A program made the translations under genes and the position numbers. From NCBI GenBank assembly GCA_000415505.1, contig KE354498.1, forward strand, positions 1-36,232: DNA of 36,232 bases, read 5' to 3'. Origin of the DNA: Streptomyces afghaniensis 772. GTDB lineage: Bacteria; Actinomycetota; Actinomycetes; Streptomycetales; Streptomycetaceae. Under the pieces are notes generated by a model, which was not told the origin of the DNA, did not search any database, and saw only the letters and a list, made by a program, of their open reading frames with translations. Of the stretch, positions 1 through 9,554 are shown piece after piece (position 1 is the stretch's first letter; the number at the start of each line of letters is the position of its first letter).

Positions 1-1
1 C

Positions 2-2230
<2,229 letters not shown>

Positions 2231-2263
2231 GTTCTCATCCCTCCCCTGTCACCTTCTCCGACC

Positions 2264-2320
2264 TCTCCGAGACTCCCTCCCTGTCGTCTCCGCCGAGTTC
2301 TCCGAGACTCCCTCCCCGTC
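2264..2320. repeat. Imperfect 22-bp direct repeat between lacZ-like gene and metallophosphoesterase gene
   Basis: Two 22-base copies occur at 2264-2285 and 2299-2320. Both begin TCTCCGAGACTCCCTCCC and end GTC, with one C/T difference. The whole 2231-2338 gap is pyrimidine-rich on the + strand. I see no convincing terminator hairpin in it. The role is unknown; it could be an operator or a slippage product. Confidence 0.5.
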
Positions 2321-2338
2321 ACCCTTCATGGAGCCCCT

Positions 2339-4174
2339 GTGTGCACTTCGCATGATCACGACCTGGGCGAGGCCCCCCAGGCCGGTGCCGGAAGACGCGG
2401 TTTCCTGCGCGCCACCGCCCTGCTCGGCGCGACCGCCACGGCGGTGGCAGCGCTGCCGGCCGTCACCGCCCGGGCGGCACCGGCGAGTTGGCGCCCCGAC
2501 CCGCGCAGCCGCCGCTTCACGCTCGCCGTGATGCCGGACACGCAGTACCTCTTCGACGGGCCGAGCATCGACAAGGCGCCGGTCGAGGCGTCGCTGCGCT
2601 ATCTGCTGGAGCACGGCAGGGAGGAGAACCTCGTCTTCCTGTCCCACCTGGGGGACCTCACCCAGAACGGCGCGCAGGAGGAGTTCGCGGCGATCGGCGA
2701 GGCGTTCTCGCTGCTGGACCGGCGGGGCGTCGGCTACAGCGTCCTGGCCGGCAACCACGACGTGAAGTCGTCGACGACCGACCAGCGCGGTGCGACGCCG
2801 TATCTGGACGCCTTCGGGCCCGAGCGGTTCAAGGGGCAGCGGACGTTCGGCGGTGCCTCCCCGGACGGCTACAACACCTTCCACCTGTTCACCGCGGGCG
2901 GCCGGGAGTGGCTGGTGCTCGCGCTGGACTGGCGGCTGTCGCCGCAGGGCTACGCGTGGGCGAAGGAGGTCATGGCGCGGCATCCGAAGACGCCCGTGAT
3001 CCTCACGACGCACGAACTGGTCGTCGAGGACGACTCGTTGTCGGACTACGGGCAGCAGCTGTGGGACCAGCTGATCGAGGACCACGACCAGATCTTCCTC
3101 ACGCTCAACGGGCACTACTGGCCCGCCGCCCGCGCGACGCGCAAGAACGCGGCCGGGCACGATGTCCATCTGCATCTGACGAACTACCAGAACCGCTACT
3201 TCGGCGGCGCGGCGATGATCCGCCTCTACCGGTTCGACCTGGACCGGAACGTCATCGACGTGGAGACCGTCTCGCCGTGGATCCTGGGCCGGGCGGGGAA
3301 GGGGCTCAACGAGCTGGAGCGGCAGGAGATGGAGCTGAGCGGCGACGCCGACCGGTTCTCCGTCGAGATCGACTTCGAGGAGCGCTTCTCCGGCTTCGCG
3401 CCCGTGCCCGCCCGTCCCGCGCGGCCCGTCTCGAAGATGCTGGTCCCTGGCACCGCGGCGTACTGGCGATTCGAGAAACCCGTCGACGGCACGGCCGGCA
3501 CGGTCCGGGACCTGTCGGGGCGGGGCAACGACCTCTCGCTCGTCACGGTGGGCGGCGGTGCGCTGGGCTGGTCGGCGGACCATCACCCCGACCAGCCGGG
3601 GCACGGCAGCCTGGAGTTCCAGGGCTTCAAGTCCCCGCTGAAGGGCGCCTACCTGCGCACGGTCGACGGTGCCCCGCTCAACTCGGCCACGTTCGAGGAC
3701 GGTTACACCATCGAGGCGTTCTACCGGCTGCCCGCCGACTGGGACCCGGACCACAATGCCTGGTCGGGCCTGGTCGGCCGCACGGGCACGGGCGGCACCG
3801 CCGGGAAGACCGCCGACGACCCCGACGAGCCGCTGGCCACGCTGTCGCTGTCCAACGACCGTGAGCCGCAGTGGGCGATGCGGCCGCTCAATCAGCAGGG
3901 CATCGCCACCAACTGGGGCCAGGAGACCCCGCTGGAGACCTGGTGGCACCTCGCGGTCGTCAACGACGGCAGGCACACCACGCTGTACGTCGAGGGCTGC
4001 CCGGTCGTCCGCAACCCCAAGGCGTCGTCCGTCGGCATCACCTCCGTCGGCCTGCCGTGGCTGCTCGGCGGCTACGAGTACGCCGGCAAGATCGACCAGA
4101 TCTTCCACGGCCGGCTCGGCGACGTCCGGATCGTCGCCCGGGCGCTTCCCGTCACCTCCTTCATGAACCACTGA
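2339..4174 (+). CDS. Tat-exported metallophosphoesterase with C-terminal LamG-like domain
   Basis: A 611-residue protein starting at GTG, with GGAG five bases upstream (2330-2333). The N-terminus carries a twin-arginine signal (GRRGFLRATALLG, then an Ala-rich stretch to ARAAP), so export of a folded, metal-loaded enzyme is expected. Residues about 60-300 form a calcineurin-like phosphoesterase with VMPDTQY, HLGDLTQNG, AGNHD and TTHE. The last motif reads NGHYW where many relatives have GHxH. From about residue 373, AYWRFEK, DLSGRGNDL and WWHLAVVNDGRHTTLYVEG mark a LamG/concanavalin-like jelly roll, probably for binding carbohydrate or surface polymer. The substrate is unknown; phosphodiester or phosphomonoester hydrolysis outside the cell is inferred. 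The PHP gene follows after 17 bases, suggesting one operon. Confidence 0.88.
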   Translation: MCTSHDHDLGEAPQAGAGRRGFLRATALLGATATAVAALPAVTARAAPASWRPDPRSRRFTLAVMPDTQYLFDGPSIDKAPVEASLRYLLEHGREENLVFLSHLGDLTQNGAQEEFAAIGEAFSLLDRRGVGYSVLAGNHDVKSSTTDQRGATPYLDAFGPERFKGQRTFGGASPDGYNTFHLFTAGGREWLVLALDWRLSPQGYAWAKEVMARHPKTPVILTTHELVVEDDSLSDYGQQLWDQLIEDHDQIFLTLNGHYWPAARATRKNAAGHDVHLHLTNYQNRYFGGAAMIRLYRFDLDRNVIDVETVSPWILGRAGKGLNELERQEMELSGDADRFSVEIDFEERFSGFAPVPARPARPVSKMLVPGTAAYWRFEKPVDGTAGTVRDLSGRGNDLSLVTVGGGALGWSADHHPDQPGHGSLEFQGFKSPLKGAYLRTVDGAPLNSATFEDGYTIEAFYRLPADWDPDHNAWSGLVGRTGTGGTAGKTADDPDEPLATLSLSNDREPQWAMRPLNQQGIATNWGQETPLETWWHLAVVNDGRHTTLYVEGCPVVRNPKASSVGITSVGLPWLLGGYEYAGKIDQIFHGRLGDVRIVARALPVTSFMNH

Positions 4175-4191
4175 CCTCCCAGGGAACTCTC

Positions 4192-5865
4192 ATGACAGAG
4201 CAGCAGCTGCCCGCCTGGGCCGACCCGTCCGTCTCCCCCGCGGCCCTCGATGCGCAGGGCGTCTCCCGCCGCGGGCTCCTGCGCCGCGCGGGCCTGTTCG
4301 GCGCCGCGTTCGCCCTGGGCTCGGCGGCGACCCCGGCCCTGGCCGCCGACGGCGACAGACAGCCGGGCGGCGATGACCCCCGACTCGCCTACCTCGTCGG
4401 CGACCACCACATCCACTCCGTCTACAGCCACGACGCCAAGTACACCTTCTCCCAACTGGCCGCCGCAGGGGCGAAGTACGGCCTGGACTGGATGGTGTTC
4501 ACCGAGCACTCCAACTTCGGGCACGCCGACTTCGGGGCCGCCCTGGAGCACCAGGAGATCCTGGACGCCCGGGCGGAGAACCCGCGTCAGCTGATCTTCC
4601 AGGGGCTGGAGTGGTACATCCCGGCGGCCGAGCACTGCACGGTCTTCACCCCGCCCGGCCGGAACGAGGTGGATCTGCTCACCCGGTTCGAGCGCGCCTA
4701 CGACGGCAAGCTCCTCGGCTACGACAAGGGCGGCCCCGCCGACGCGGACACCGCCCGCAACGAGGCACACGCCGTCAAGGCCCTCAAGTGGCTGGCCGAG
4801 CAGCGCCGTTCGGGCTACGTCGACGACGTTCTGGTCCTCGCCAACCACCCCATGCGCCTGGGCATCGACTCCCCGCACGAGATGCGCGCCTGGCGGGACG
4901 CGGCGCCCGGGATCATGATCGGCATGGAGGGCGCGCCGGGCGCCCAGGGCGCCGCCATCCCCGGCTGGCGTGGCGCCGCCTCGATCCGCGGCGAGTACGA
5001 GAACAAGCCGTCCGCGCAGTCCTGGCCCGGCTACCCGGCGGACGCCTATGTGACGTACGGCGGTTTCGACTGGGCGACCGCCACCGTCGGCGGCCTGTGG
5101 GACTCGATGCTCGCCGAGGGGCGGCTGTTCTCGGTCACCACCAACTCCGACGCCCACCGGATCGTCTTCGACACCTGGAAGAACGGCGACTGGCAGCCCG
5201 GCCAGACCTTCGACAGCACCGGGAAGCTGCCCGACCCGGTGAACACGGACACCCCGCAGCCGGGCAGCGACTTCTGGCCCGGGCAGTTCAGCCGTACGCA
5301 CGTGGGCGTGACCCGCTACGGCTACCGTGCGGTCATGGCGGGCCTGCGCGCGGGCCGGGTCTGGCTCGACCACGGGCATCTGCTCGACGGGCTCGACGTC
5401 CGGCTGAAGCGGGACGGCGACCGGGGCCGGGGCGTGACGCTGGGCGGCCGGCTGCGGGTCCGCAAGGGCGAGAAGCTCACCCTGAACATCACCGTGACGA
5501 CCGCCTCACGGCCCAACCCGCAGGGGATCCTGCCGGAGTTGGCGCACGTGGACGTCATCCGCGGCGCGGTGCGCGGCCCGGTCGCCGACCGTGACACCTG
5601 GAAGGCCCCCGACACCCGCGTCGTCCGCTCGCAGGACGTCTCCGGCCGCACGGGCACCTACACGCTGCGCATCCCGCTGACCGCGGGTGAGGAGTCCTTC
5701 TACGTCCGGCTGCGCGGCAGCGACGGCAACCGGCACGGCACCGGCTACCTCGGCGCCTCGGTCGACCCGCACGGACCGGTTCCGCACGCGCCCGGGGACG
5801 GTGACCCGTGGGCGGATACGTGGTTCTATGCGAACCCGGTATTCGTCGACGTGGAAGGTGCCTGA
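4192..5865 (+). CDS. Tat-exported PHP-domain protein (putative phosphoesterase)
   Basis: A 557-residue protein; ATG is preceded by CAGGGA. A twin-arginine signal (SRRGLLRRAGLFGAAFALG ending ALAADG) occupies about residues 24-52. The PHP (polymerase and histidinol phosphatase) fold starts near residue 68 with GDHHIHSVYSHD and runs through WMVFTEHSNF, LANHPMRLG and TNSDAHR, which supply the His/Asp/Glu ligands of a multinuclear metal site. The C-terminal 130 or so residues (TLNITVTTAS, YTLRIPLTAGEESFYVRLRGSD) look like a beta-sandwich. PHP enzymes commonly hydrolyse phosphomonoesters, but the substrate here cannot be read from sequence. It lies 17 bases after another Tat phosphoesterase and 4 bases before a small secreted protein, so the three probably act together outside the membrane. 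Confidence 0.87.
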   Translation: MTEQQLPAWADPSVSPAALDAQGVSRRGLLRRAGLFGAAFALGSAATPALAADGDRQPGGDDPRLAYLVGDHHIHSVYSHDAKYTFSQLAAAGAKYGLDWMVFTEHSNFGHADFGAALEHQEILDARAENPRQLIFQGLEWYIPAAEHCTVFTPPGRNEVDLLTRFERAYDGKLLGYDKGGPADADTARNEAHAVKALKWLAEQRRSGYVDDVLVLANHPMRLGIDSPHEMRAWRDAAPGIMIGMEGAPGAQGAAIPGWRGAASIRGEYENKPSAQSWPGYPADAYVTYGGFDWATATVGGLWDSMLAEGRLFSVTTNSDAHRIVFDTWKNGDWQPGQTFDSTGKLPDPVNTDTPQPGSDFWPGQFSRTHVGVTRYGYRAVMAGLRAGRVWLDHGHLLDGLDVRLKRDGDRGRGVTLGGRLRVRKGEKLTLNITVTTASRPNPQGILPELAHVDVIRGAVRGPVADRDTWKAPDTRVVRSQDVSGRTGTYTLRIPLTAGEESFYVRLRGSDGNRHGTGYLGASVDPHGPVPHAPGDGDPWADTWFYANPVFVDVEGA

Positions 5866-5869
5866 CCTG

Positions 5870-6718
5870 ATGGGACGTCAACTGCTCGCCGCCACCGCCT
5901 TATTAGGTGCCCTCACGCTGGGTGCCGGCACGGCCTCGGCCGCCGGTGCCCCGCAGTGGGCCGAGACCGGCACGTCGTACACCGACACCCTCGGCGGCGG
6001 GCAGGGCCTGGCCAGCCGCGCGGACGGCTCCCTGCTGTACCGCGGGCTGGCCTCCATCCCGCTGGGCCTGCGGGTCAAGGGCTGGAACCACATAGGCGAC
6101 CCGGACATCGCGCGCGGCCATGTCTTCGACGCCTACCAGGGATCGGACACGGCCACGTCGAAGATGTTCGCGGTCACCACCCCGGCCGGGAAGCGCTACG
6201 AGTACGTCCACCCGCTGAACCCGGGCGAGAAGCTGAACAACTCCTTCGCCGCCGTCTCGCCCGACGGTCAATGGCTGGTCTCGGGCGAGTGGGGCGCGCA
6301 GAACCGGCTCCAGGTGTTCCCGGCACCCCTGCTCAACCCCTCCACACCGCCCACCGGCGGCGAGCTGAGGGAGGCCGGGCAGATCACCCTGGACAAGCCG
6401 GTGCGTGACATCCAGGGCTGTGACTTCGTCACCGAGACCCGCCTGCTGTGCGCCTCGAACGACGCCTCGGGCACCCTCTTCCCGGAGATCCGGCCGCTGC
6501 TCCAGATCGATCTGCCCCACAAGCCGGACGGGCAGCCGGTCACCGGCACGGTGACGAGCCTCTTCGCGCTGCCGCAGCGCAGCGTGTGCACGGGCACCTT
6601 CGAGACGGAGGGCGTCGACTACGACGCGAACAGCGGCACCCTGCGGGCGCAGGTGATCCCGCCGGGCGTGTGCGCGGTGTCGACGGCCGTCCACGCGTAC
6701 CAGCAGGTCACGGACTGA
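5870..6718 (+). CDS. Secreted protein of unknown function with tandem TTA codons
   Basis: A 282-residue protein beginning MGRQLLAATALLGALTLGAG with a Sec signal peptide that is likely cleaved after ASA (about residue 26). The start ATG lies 4 bases after the PHP gene stop; GGAAGG is 12 bases upstream. The mature part is rich in beta-like segments and contains SPDGQWLVSGEW, a motif seen in beta-propeller blades. It has four cysteines (in IQGCDFV, RLLCAS, RSVCTG and PGVCAV), compatible with two disulfides. I do not recognise the family. Codons 11 and 12 (5900-5905) are both TTA, the rare leucine codon read by the bldA tRNA in Streptomyces, so translation may be restricted to late growth. Context suggests a partner of the two upstream exported phosphoesterase-like proteins. 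Confidence 0.75.
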   Translation: MGRQLLAATALLGALTLGAGTASAAGAPQWAETGTSYTDTLGGGQGLASRADGSLLYRGLASIPLGLRVKGWNHIGDPDIARGHVFDAYQGSDTATSKMFAVTTPAGKRYEYVHPLNPGEKLNNSFAAVSPDGQWLVSGEWGAQNRLQVFPAPLLNPSTPPTGGELREAGQITLDKPVRDIQGCDFVTETRLLCASNDASGTLFPEIRPLLQIDLPHKPDGQPVTGTVTSLFALPQRSVCTGTFETEGVDYDANSGTLRAQVIPPGVCAVSTAVHAYQQVTD

Positions 6719-6724
6719 TCGAGC

Positions 6725-6737
6725 GGAGGTACGGAGG
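6725..6737 (+). promoter_or_regulatory. Duplicated Shine-Dalgarno sequence before the PaaX gene
   Basis: GGAGGTAC occurs twice, at 6725-6732 and 6733-6740, giving two GGAGG sites 8 bases apart. The second is correctly spaced (4 bases) for the GTG at 6742 and rather far (13 bases) from the GTG at 6751. The pair may reflect a small tandem duplication. Confidence 0.6.
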
Positions 6738-6741
6738 TACG

Positions 6742-7578
6742 GTGGGCCGCGTGACCGGTGAAGAGTCGCTGCGGCCCCAGTCCCTCATGCTGACGTTCCT
6801 GGGCGACCAGGTGCTCGGGCGCGATGTGTGCGTGTACTCGGGCAGTGTCATCGACGTGTTCGCCCGCGCCGGGATCGGCGAGCAGGCGACCCGCTCGACG
6901 CTGACCCGGATGGTCAACCGTGACCTGCTGCGCCGCCAGCGCGAGGGCCGCCGGATGTACTTCGGGCTGACCGAGCGCTCGGAGGCCGTGCTGCGCGACG
7001 GCGAGCGGCGCATCTGGCAGACCGGCGCCGTCAACCGGCACTGGGACGGCACCTGGACCCTGCTCGGTTTCTCCCTGCCCGAGTCCTGGCAGCGCCAGCG
7101 CCACGACCTGCGCTCCCAGCTGACCTGGAGCGGCTTCGGCCCGCTGTTCAACGGCCTGTGGATCGCGCCGGGCGAGGTCGACGTGTCGGCGCTGGTCGCC
7201 GAGCTCGGCCTGTCCGCCCATGTGAAGGTCTTCCGCGCGCACGCCGACGCCGGGACGGACATCGGGCAGATGATCGAGGAGACGTGGGAGCTGTCCGATC
7301 TCGCCGGGCGCTACGAGGCGTTCGTACGGCGCTGGCAGCCCTGGGAGGACGAGCTGCCGGACGCCGACGACGCTCTCGTGCTGCGGCTGCGGCTGCAGAC
7401 CGAGTGGCTCCGCATCGTCCGGCGCGATCCGCGCCTGCCGGTCAAGCACCTGCCGGACGACTGGCCGGCGGAACAGGCCGAGAAGACGTTCCGGGCCGTG
7501 CACGACCGGCTCTCACCGCTCGCGCGTGACGCCTCGGAACGTCTTCTCGACCTGGTGCCCGCGCGGCCTCAGGCGTAG
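6742..7578 (+). CDS. PaaX family transcriptional regulator
   Basis: A 278-residue protein matching the PaaX layout. An N-terminal winged helix (about residues 10-80: QSLMLTFLGDQVL, VFARAGIGEQATRSTLTRMVNRDLLRRQREGRRMYFGLTE) is followed by the PaaX middle and C-terminal domain (WDGTWTLLGFSLPES, FNGLWIAPG, and the helical tail RYEAFVRRWQPWEDE). PaaX proteins repress aromatic catabolism genes and respond to aryl-CoA thioesters. The GTG at 6742 has GGAGG four bases upstream; a second GTG at 6751 is an alternative start. It follows the secreted-protein gene by 23 bases and faces the cou-like operon, overlapping the MaoC gene end by 10 bases. Sensing of a CoA thioester made by that operon is an inference. 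Confidence 0.9.
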   Translation: MGRVTGEESLRPQSLMLTFLGDQVLGRDVCVYSGSVIDVFARAGIGEQATRSTLTRMVNRDLLRRQREGRRMYFGLTERSEAVLRDGERRIWQTGAVNRHWDGTWTLLGFSLPESWQRQRHDLRSQLTWSGFGPLFNGLWIAPGEVDVSALVAELGLSAHVKVFRAHADAGTDIGQMIEETWELSDLAGRYEAFVRRWQPWEDELPDADDALVLRLRLQTEWLRIVRRDPRLPVKHLPDDWPAEQAEKTFRAVHDRLSPLARDASERLLDLVPARPQA

Positions 7579-8024
7579 AACCGCGACAGGCTCTGGAGCA
7601 CCGCGGCCGGCTTGCCGCCGCCCTCGATCTCGATGGCGCCGTCGACCGTGATCTGCACGCCGCCCGGCACCTCCTCGACCTCGGCGAGCTTCGCCGTCAG
7701 CCGGATGCGGGAGCCGACCTTCACCGGGGAGGGGAAACGCACCTTGTTGAGGCCGTAGTTGACCTTCGTCGTCACGCCCTGGACGTCCAGGAGCTCGGTG
7801 AACAGCGGGATGAAGAGGGAGAGCGTGAGGTAGCCGTGCGCGATGGGGGCGCCGAAGGGTCCCTGCTTGGCCTTCTCGGGGTCCACGTGGATCCACTGGT
7901 GGTCCCCGGTCGCGTCGGCGAAGGTGTCGATCCGTTCCTGCGTGACCTCGATCCACTCGCTGGTGCCGAGGTCGCTGCCCGCGAGCTTCTTCAGTTCGTC
8001 GAGGCCGTTGACGGTGATGCTCAT
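7569..8024 (-). CDS. MaoC family (hot-dog) enoyl-CoA hydratase, CouM-like
   Basis: A 151-residue single hot-dog domain. The hydratase-2 motif FADATGDHQWIHVDPEKA (about residues 34-51) contains the catalytic Asp and His, followed by FGAPIAHGYLTLSL. MaoC proteins add water across enoyl-CoA double bonds. As the last gene of an SDR-amidohydrolase-CoA ligase-MaoC operon, it probably hydrates a hydroxycinnamoyl-CoA, matching CouM of the Rhodococcus cou pathway. The ATG is preceded by AAGGA on the minus strand and lies 11 bases after the ligase stop. Its 3' end overlaps the convergent PaaX gene by 10 bases. A fatty enoyl-CoA substrate is the main alternative. Confidence 0.9.
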   Translation of the reverse strand: MSITVNGLDELKKLAGSDLGTSEWIEVTQERIDTFADATGDHQWIHVDPEKAKQGPFGAPIAHGYLTLSLFIPLFTELLDVQGVTTKVNYGLNKVRFPSPVKVGSRIRLTAKLAEVEEVPGGVQITVDGAIEIEGGGKPAAVLQSLSRFYA

Positions 8025-8035
8025 GGAGCCGTCCT

Positions 8036-9544
8036 TCACTGGGAGTCGGTGCCGTAGCGCTTGCGCACACGGGATTTGAGGAGCTTCCCGGAGGCGGTGC
8101 GGGGCAGTTCGTCCGCCACCACGACCGACTTCGGGATCTTGTACTTGGCGAGGCGGCCGGCGAGCGACGCGAGGACCTCGTCGGGGTCGAGTGCGGCGCC
8201 TTCGCGGGGGACGACGACCGCGCGGGGCACCTCGCCCCACTTGTCGTCCGCCACCCCGATCACCGCGCACTCCACGATGTCGGGGTGGGCGAGGAGCTGG
8301 TCCTCGATCTCGGCGGGGTAGATGTTCTCGCCACCGGAGATGATCATGTCCTTGATGCGGTCGACGATGTAGACGTAGCCGTCCTCGTCGATCTGGGCGG
8401 CGTCGCCGCTGCGGAACCAGCCGTCCGCGAAGGACGCGGCCGTCTCCTCGGGCAGCCCCCAGTAGCCGGGCATGACGTGCGGCCCGCGCACCACGACCTC
8501 GCCCACTTCGCCGACATCGACCGGCGCGAGGTCGGGCCGTACGACGCGTACGTCGCTGAAGAAGTGCGGCACACCCGCGGAACCCGCCTTGCCGACGGCG
8601 TGCTCGGCGTCCAGGAACAGCGTGCCGGGGGCGGCCTCGGTCATGCCGTAGCCCTGGAGGAAGGTCAGGCCGCGCCTCTGGTACGCCGCGATCAGCGGGG
8701 TCGGGACCGGGGAGCCGCCGCAGGTCAGGATGCGCAGCGACGTCAGGTCGGCGTCCGGCCAGCGCGGGTGCCGCGCCACCTGGTCGAACATCGTGGGCAC
8801 CCCGAACATGAAGGTGATCCGGTGCCGTTCGATCAGATCGAAGGTGGCGTCCGGGTCGAAGGCCTCGACCAGGACGCAGGTGCCGCCCTTCAGCAGGACC
8901 GGGAGGGTCAGCATGTTCAGCCCTGCGGTGTGGAACAGCGGGGCGGAGACCAGCGCGCGTTCGTCGGCGACCAGGTCGTGGTCGATGAGGACGTTGATCG
9001 CGTTCCACGTGAGGTTGCCGTGGGTGAGCATCGCGCCCTTGGGACGGCCGGTCGTCCCAGAGGTGTACATGATGATGCAGGTGTCGTCGGGGGCGACGGG
9101 CGTGTCGATGGGCTCCCGGGAGGCCGAGGCCAGCGCCTCCTCGTACTCGGCGCCCACTTCGACGTACGTACGGACGTCCGTGCTGCCCGGGAGTCCCGCG
9201 ACGAGACCGGCGTGCGAGGGACCGTAGACGAGGGCCTTGGCGCCGGAGTCGGCGAGTTGGTAGGCGATCTCGGGGCCGGCCAGGCGGGTGTTGAGGGGGA
9301 CGAAGACCGCGCCGAGCGTGCCGGCTGCGAACAGGGTCTCCAGGTAGGAGGGGTGGTTCGGGCCGAGGTAGGCGATGCGGTCGCCGCGGCGCACGCCCCT
9401 CTCGCGCAGGGCGTGGGCGAGGCGGGTGGTGCGGTCGTACAGGCCGGCGTAGGTGCGGGTGGTGTCGCCGTGGATCAGGGCGGTGCGGTGCGGGGTCTTG
9501 CGGGCCCGGCGTGCGGGCCATGACCCCAGTCCCTCGTTGCGCAT
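8036..9544 (-). CDS. AMP-forming acyl-CoA synthetase, CouL-like
   Basis: A 502-residue member of the ANL adenylating family. Visible motifs in order are the P-loop YTSGTTGRPKGAM, QGYGMTEAAPG (A5), WFRSGDAAQIDEDGYVYIVDR (A7 and hinge), KDMIISGGENIYPAEIE (A8), and the catalytic lysine in RTASGKLLKSRVRKRYG at the C-terminus. It converts a carboxylic acid, ATP and CoA to acyl-CoA, AMP and PPi. Generic annotation would be a FadD-like fatty acid ligase. Co-transcription with SDR, amidohydrolase and MaoC genes under a MarR regulator makes an aryl acid such as p-coumarate or ferulate more likely. It starts 10 bases after the amidohydrolase stop and its own stop is 11 bases before the MaoC start. Confidence 0.93.
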   Translation of the reverse strand: MRNEGLGSWPARRARKTPHRTALIHGDTTRTYAGLYDRTTRLAHALRERGVRRGDRIAYLGPNHPSYLETLFAAGTLGAVFVPLNTRLAGPEIAYQLADSGAKALVYGPSHAGLVAGLPGSTDVRTYVEVGAEYEEALASASREPIDTPVAPDDTCIIMYTSGTTGRPKGAMLTHGNLTWNAINVLIDHDLVADERALVSAPLFHTAGLNMLTLPVLLKGGTCVLVEAFDPDATFDLIERHRITFMFGVPTMFDQVARHPRWPDADLTSLRILTCGGSPVPTPLIAAYQRRGLTFLQGYGMTEAAPGTLFLDAEHAVGKAGSAGVPHFFSDVRVVRPDLAPVDVGEVGEVVVRGPHVMPGYWGLPEETAASFADGWFRSGDAAQIDEDGYVYIVDRIKDMIISGGENIYPAEIEDQLLAHPDIVECAVIGVADDKWGEVPRAVVVPREGAALDPDEVLASLAGRLAKYKIPKSVVVADELPRTASGKLLKSRVRKRYGTDSQ

Positions 9545-9554
9545 GTCACGCCCC

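Noticed and set aside
2249-4171. Open frame of 640 codons on the minus strand opposite the metallophosphoesterase gene
   Set aside because: It mirrors the real gene in very GC-rich DNA, is low in complexity (Arg/Gly/Val/Pro), and has no recognisable motif. The + strand frame has a signal peptide and catalytic motifs.
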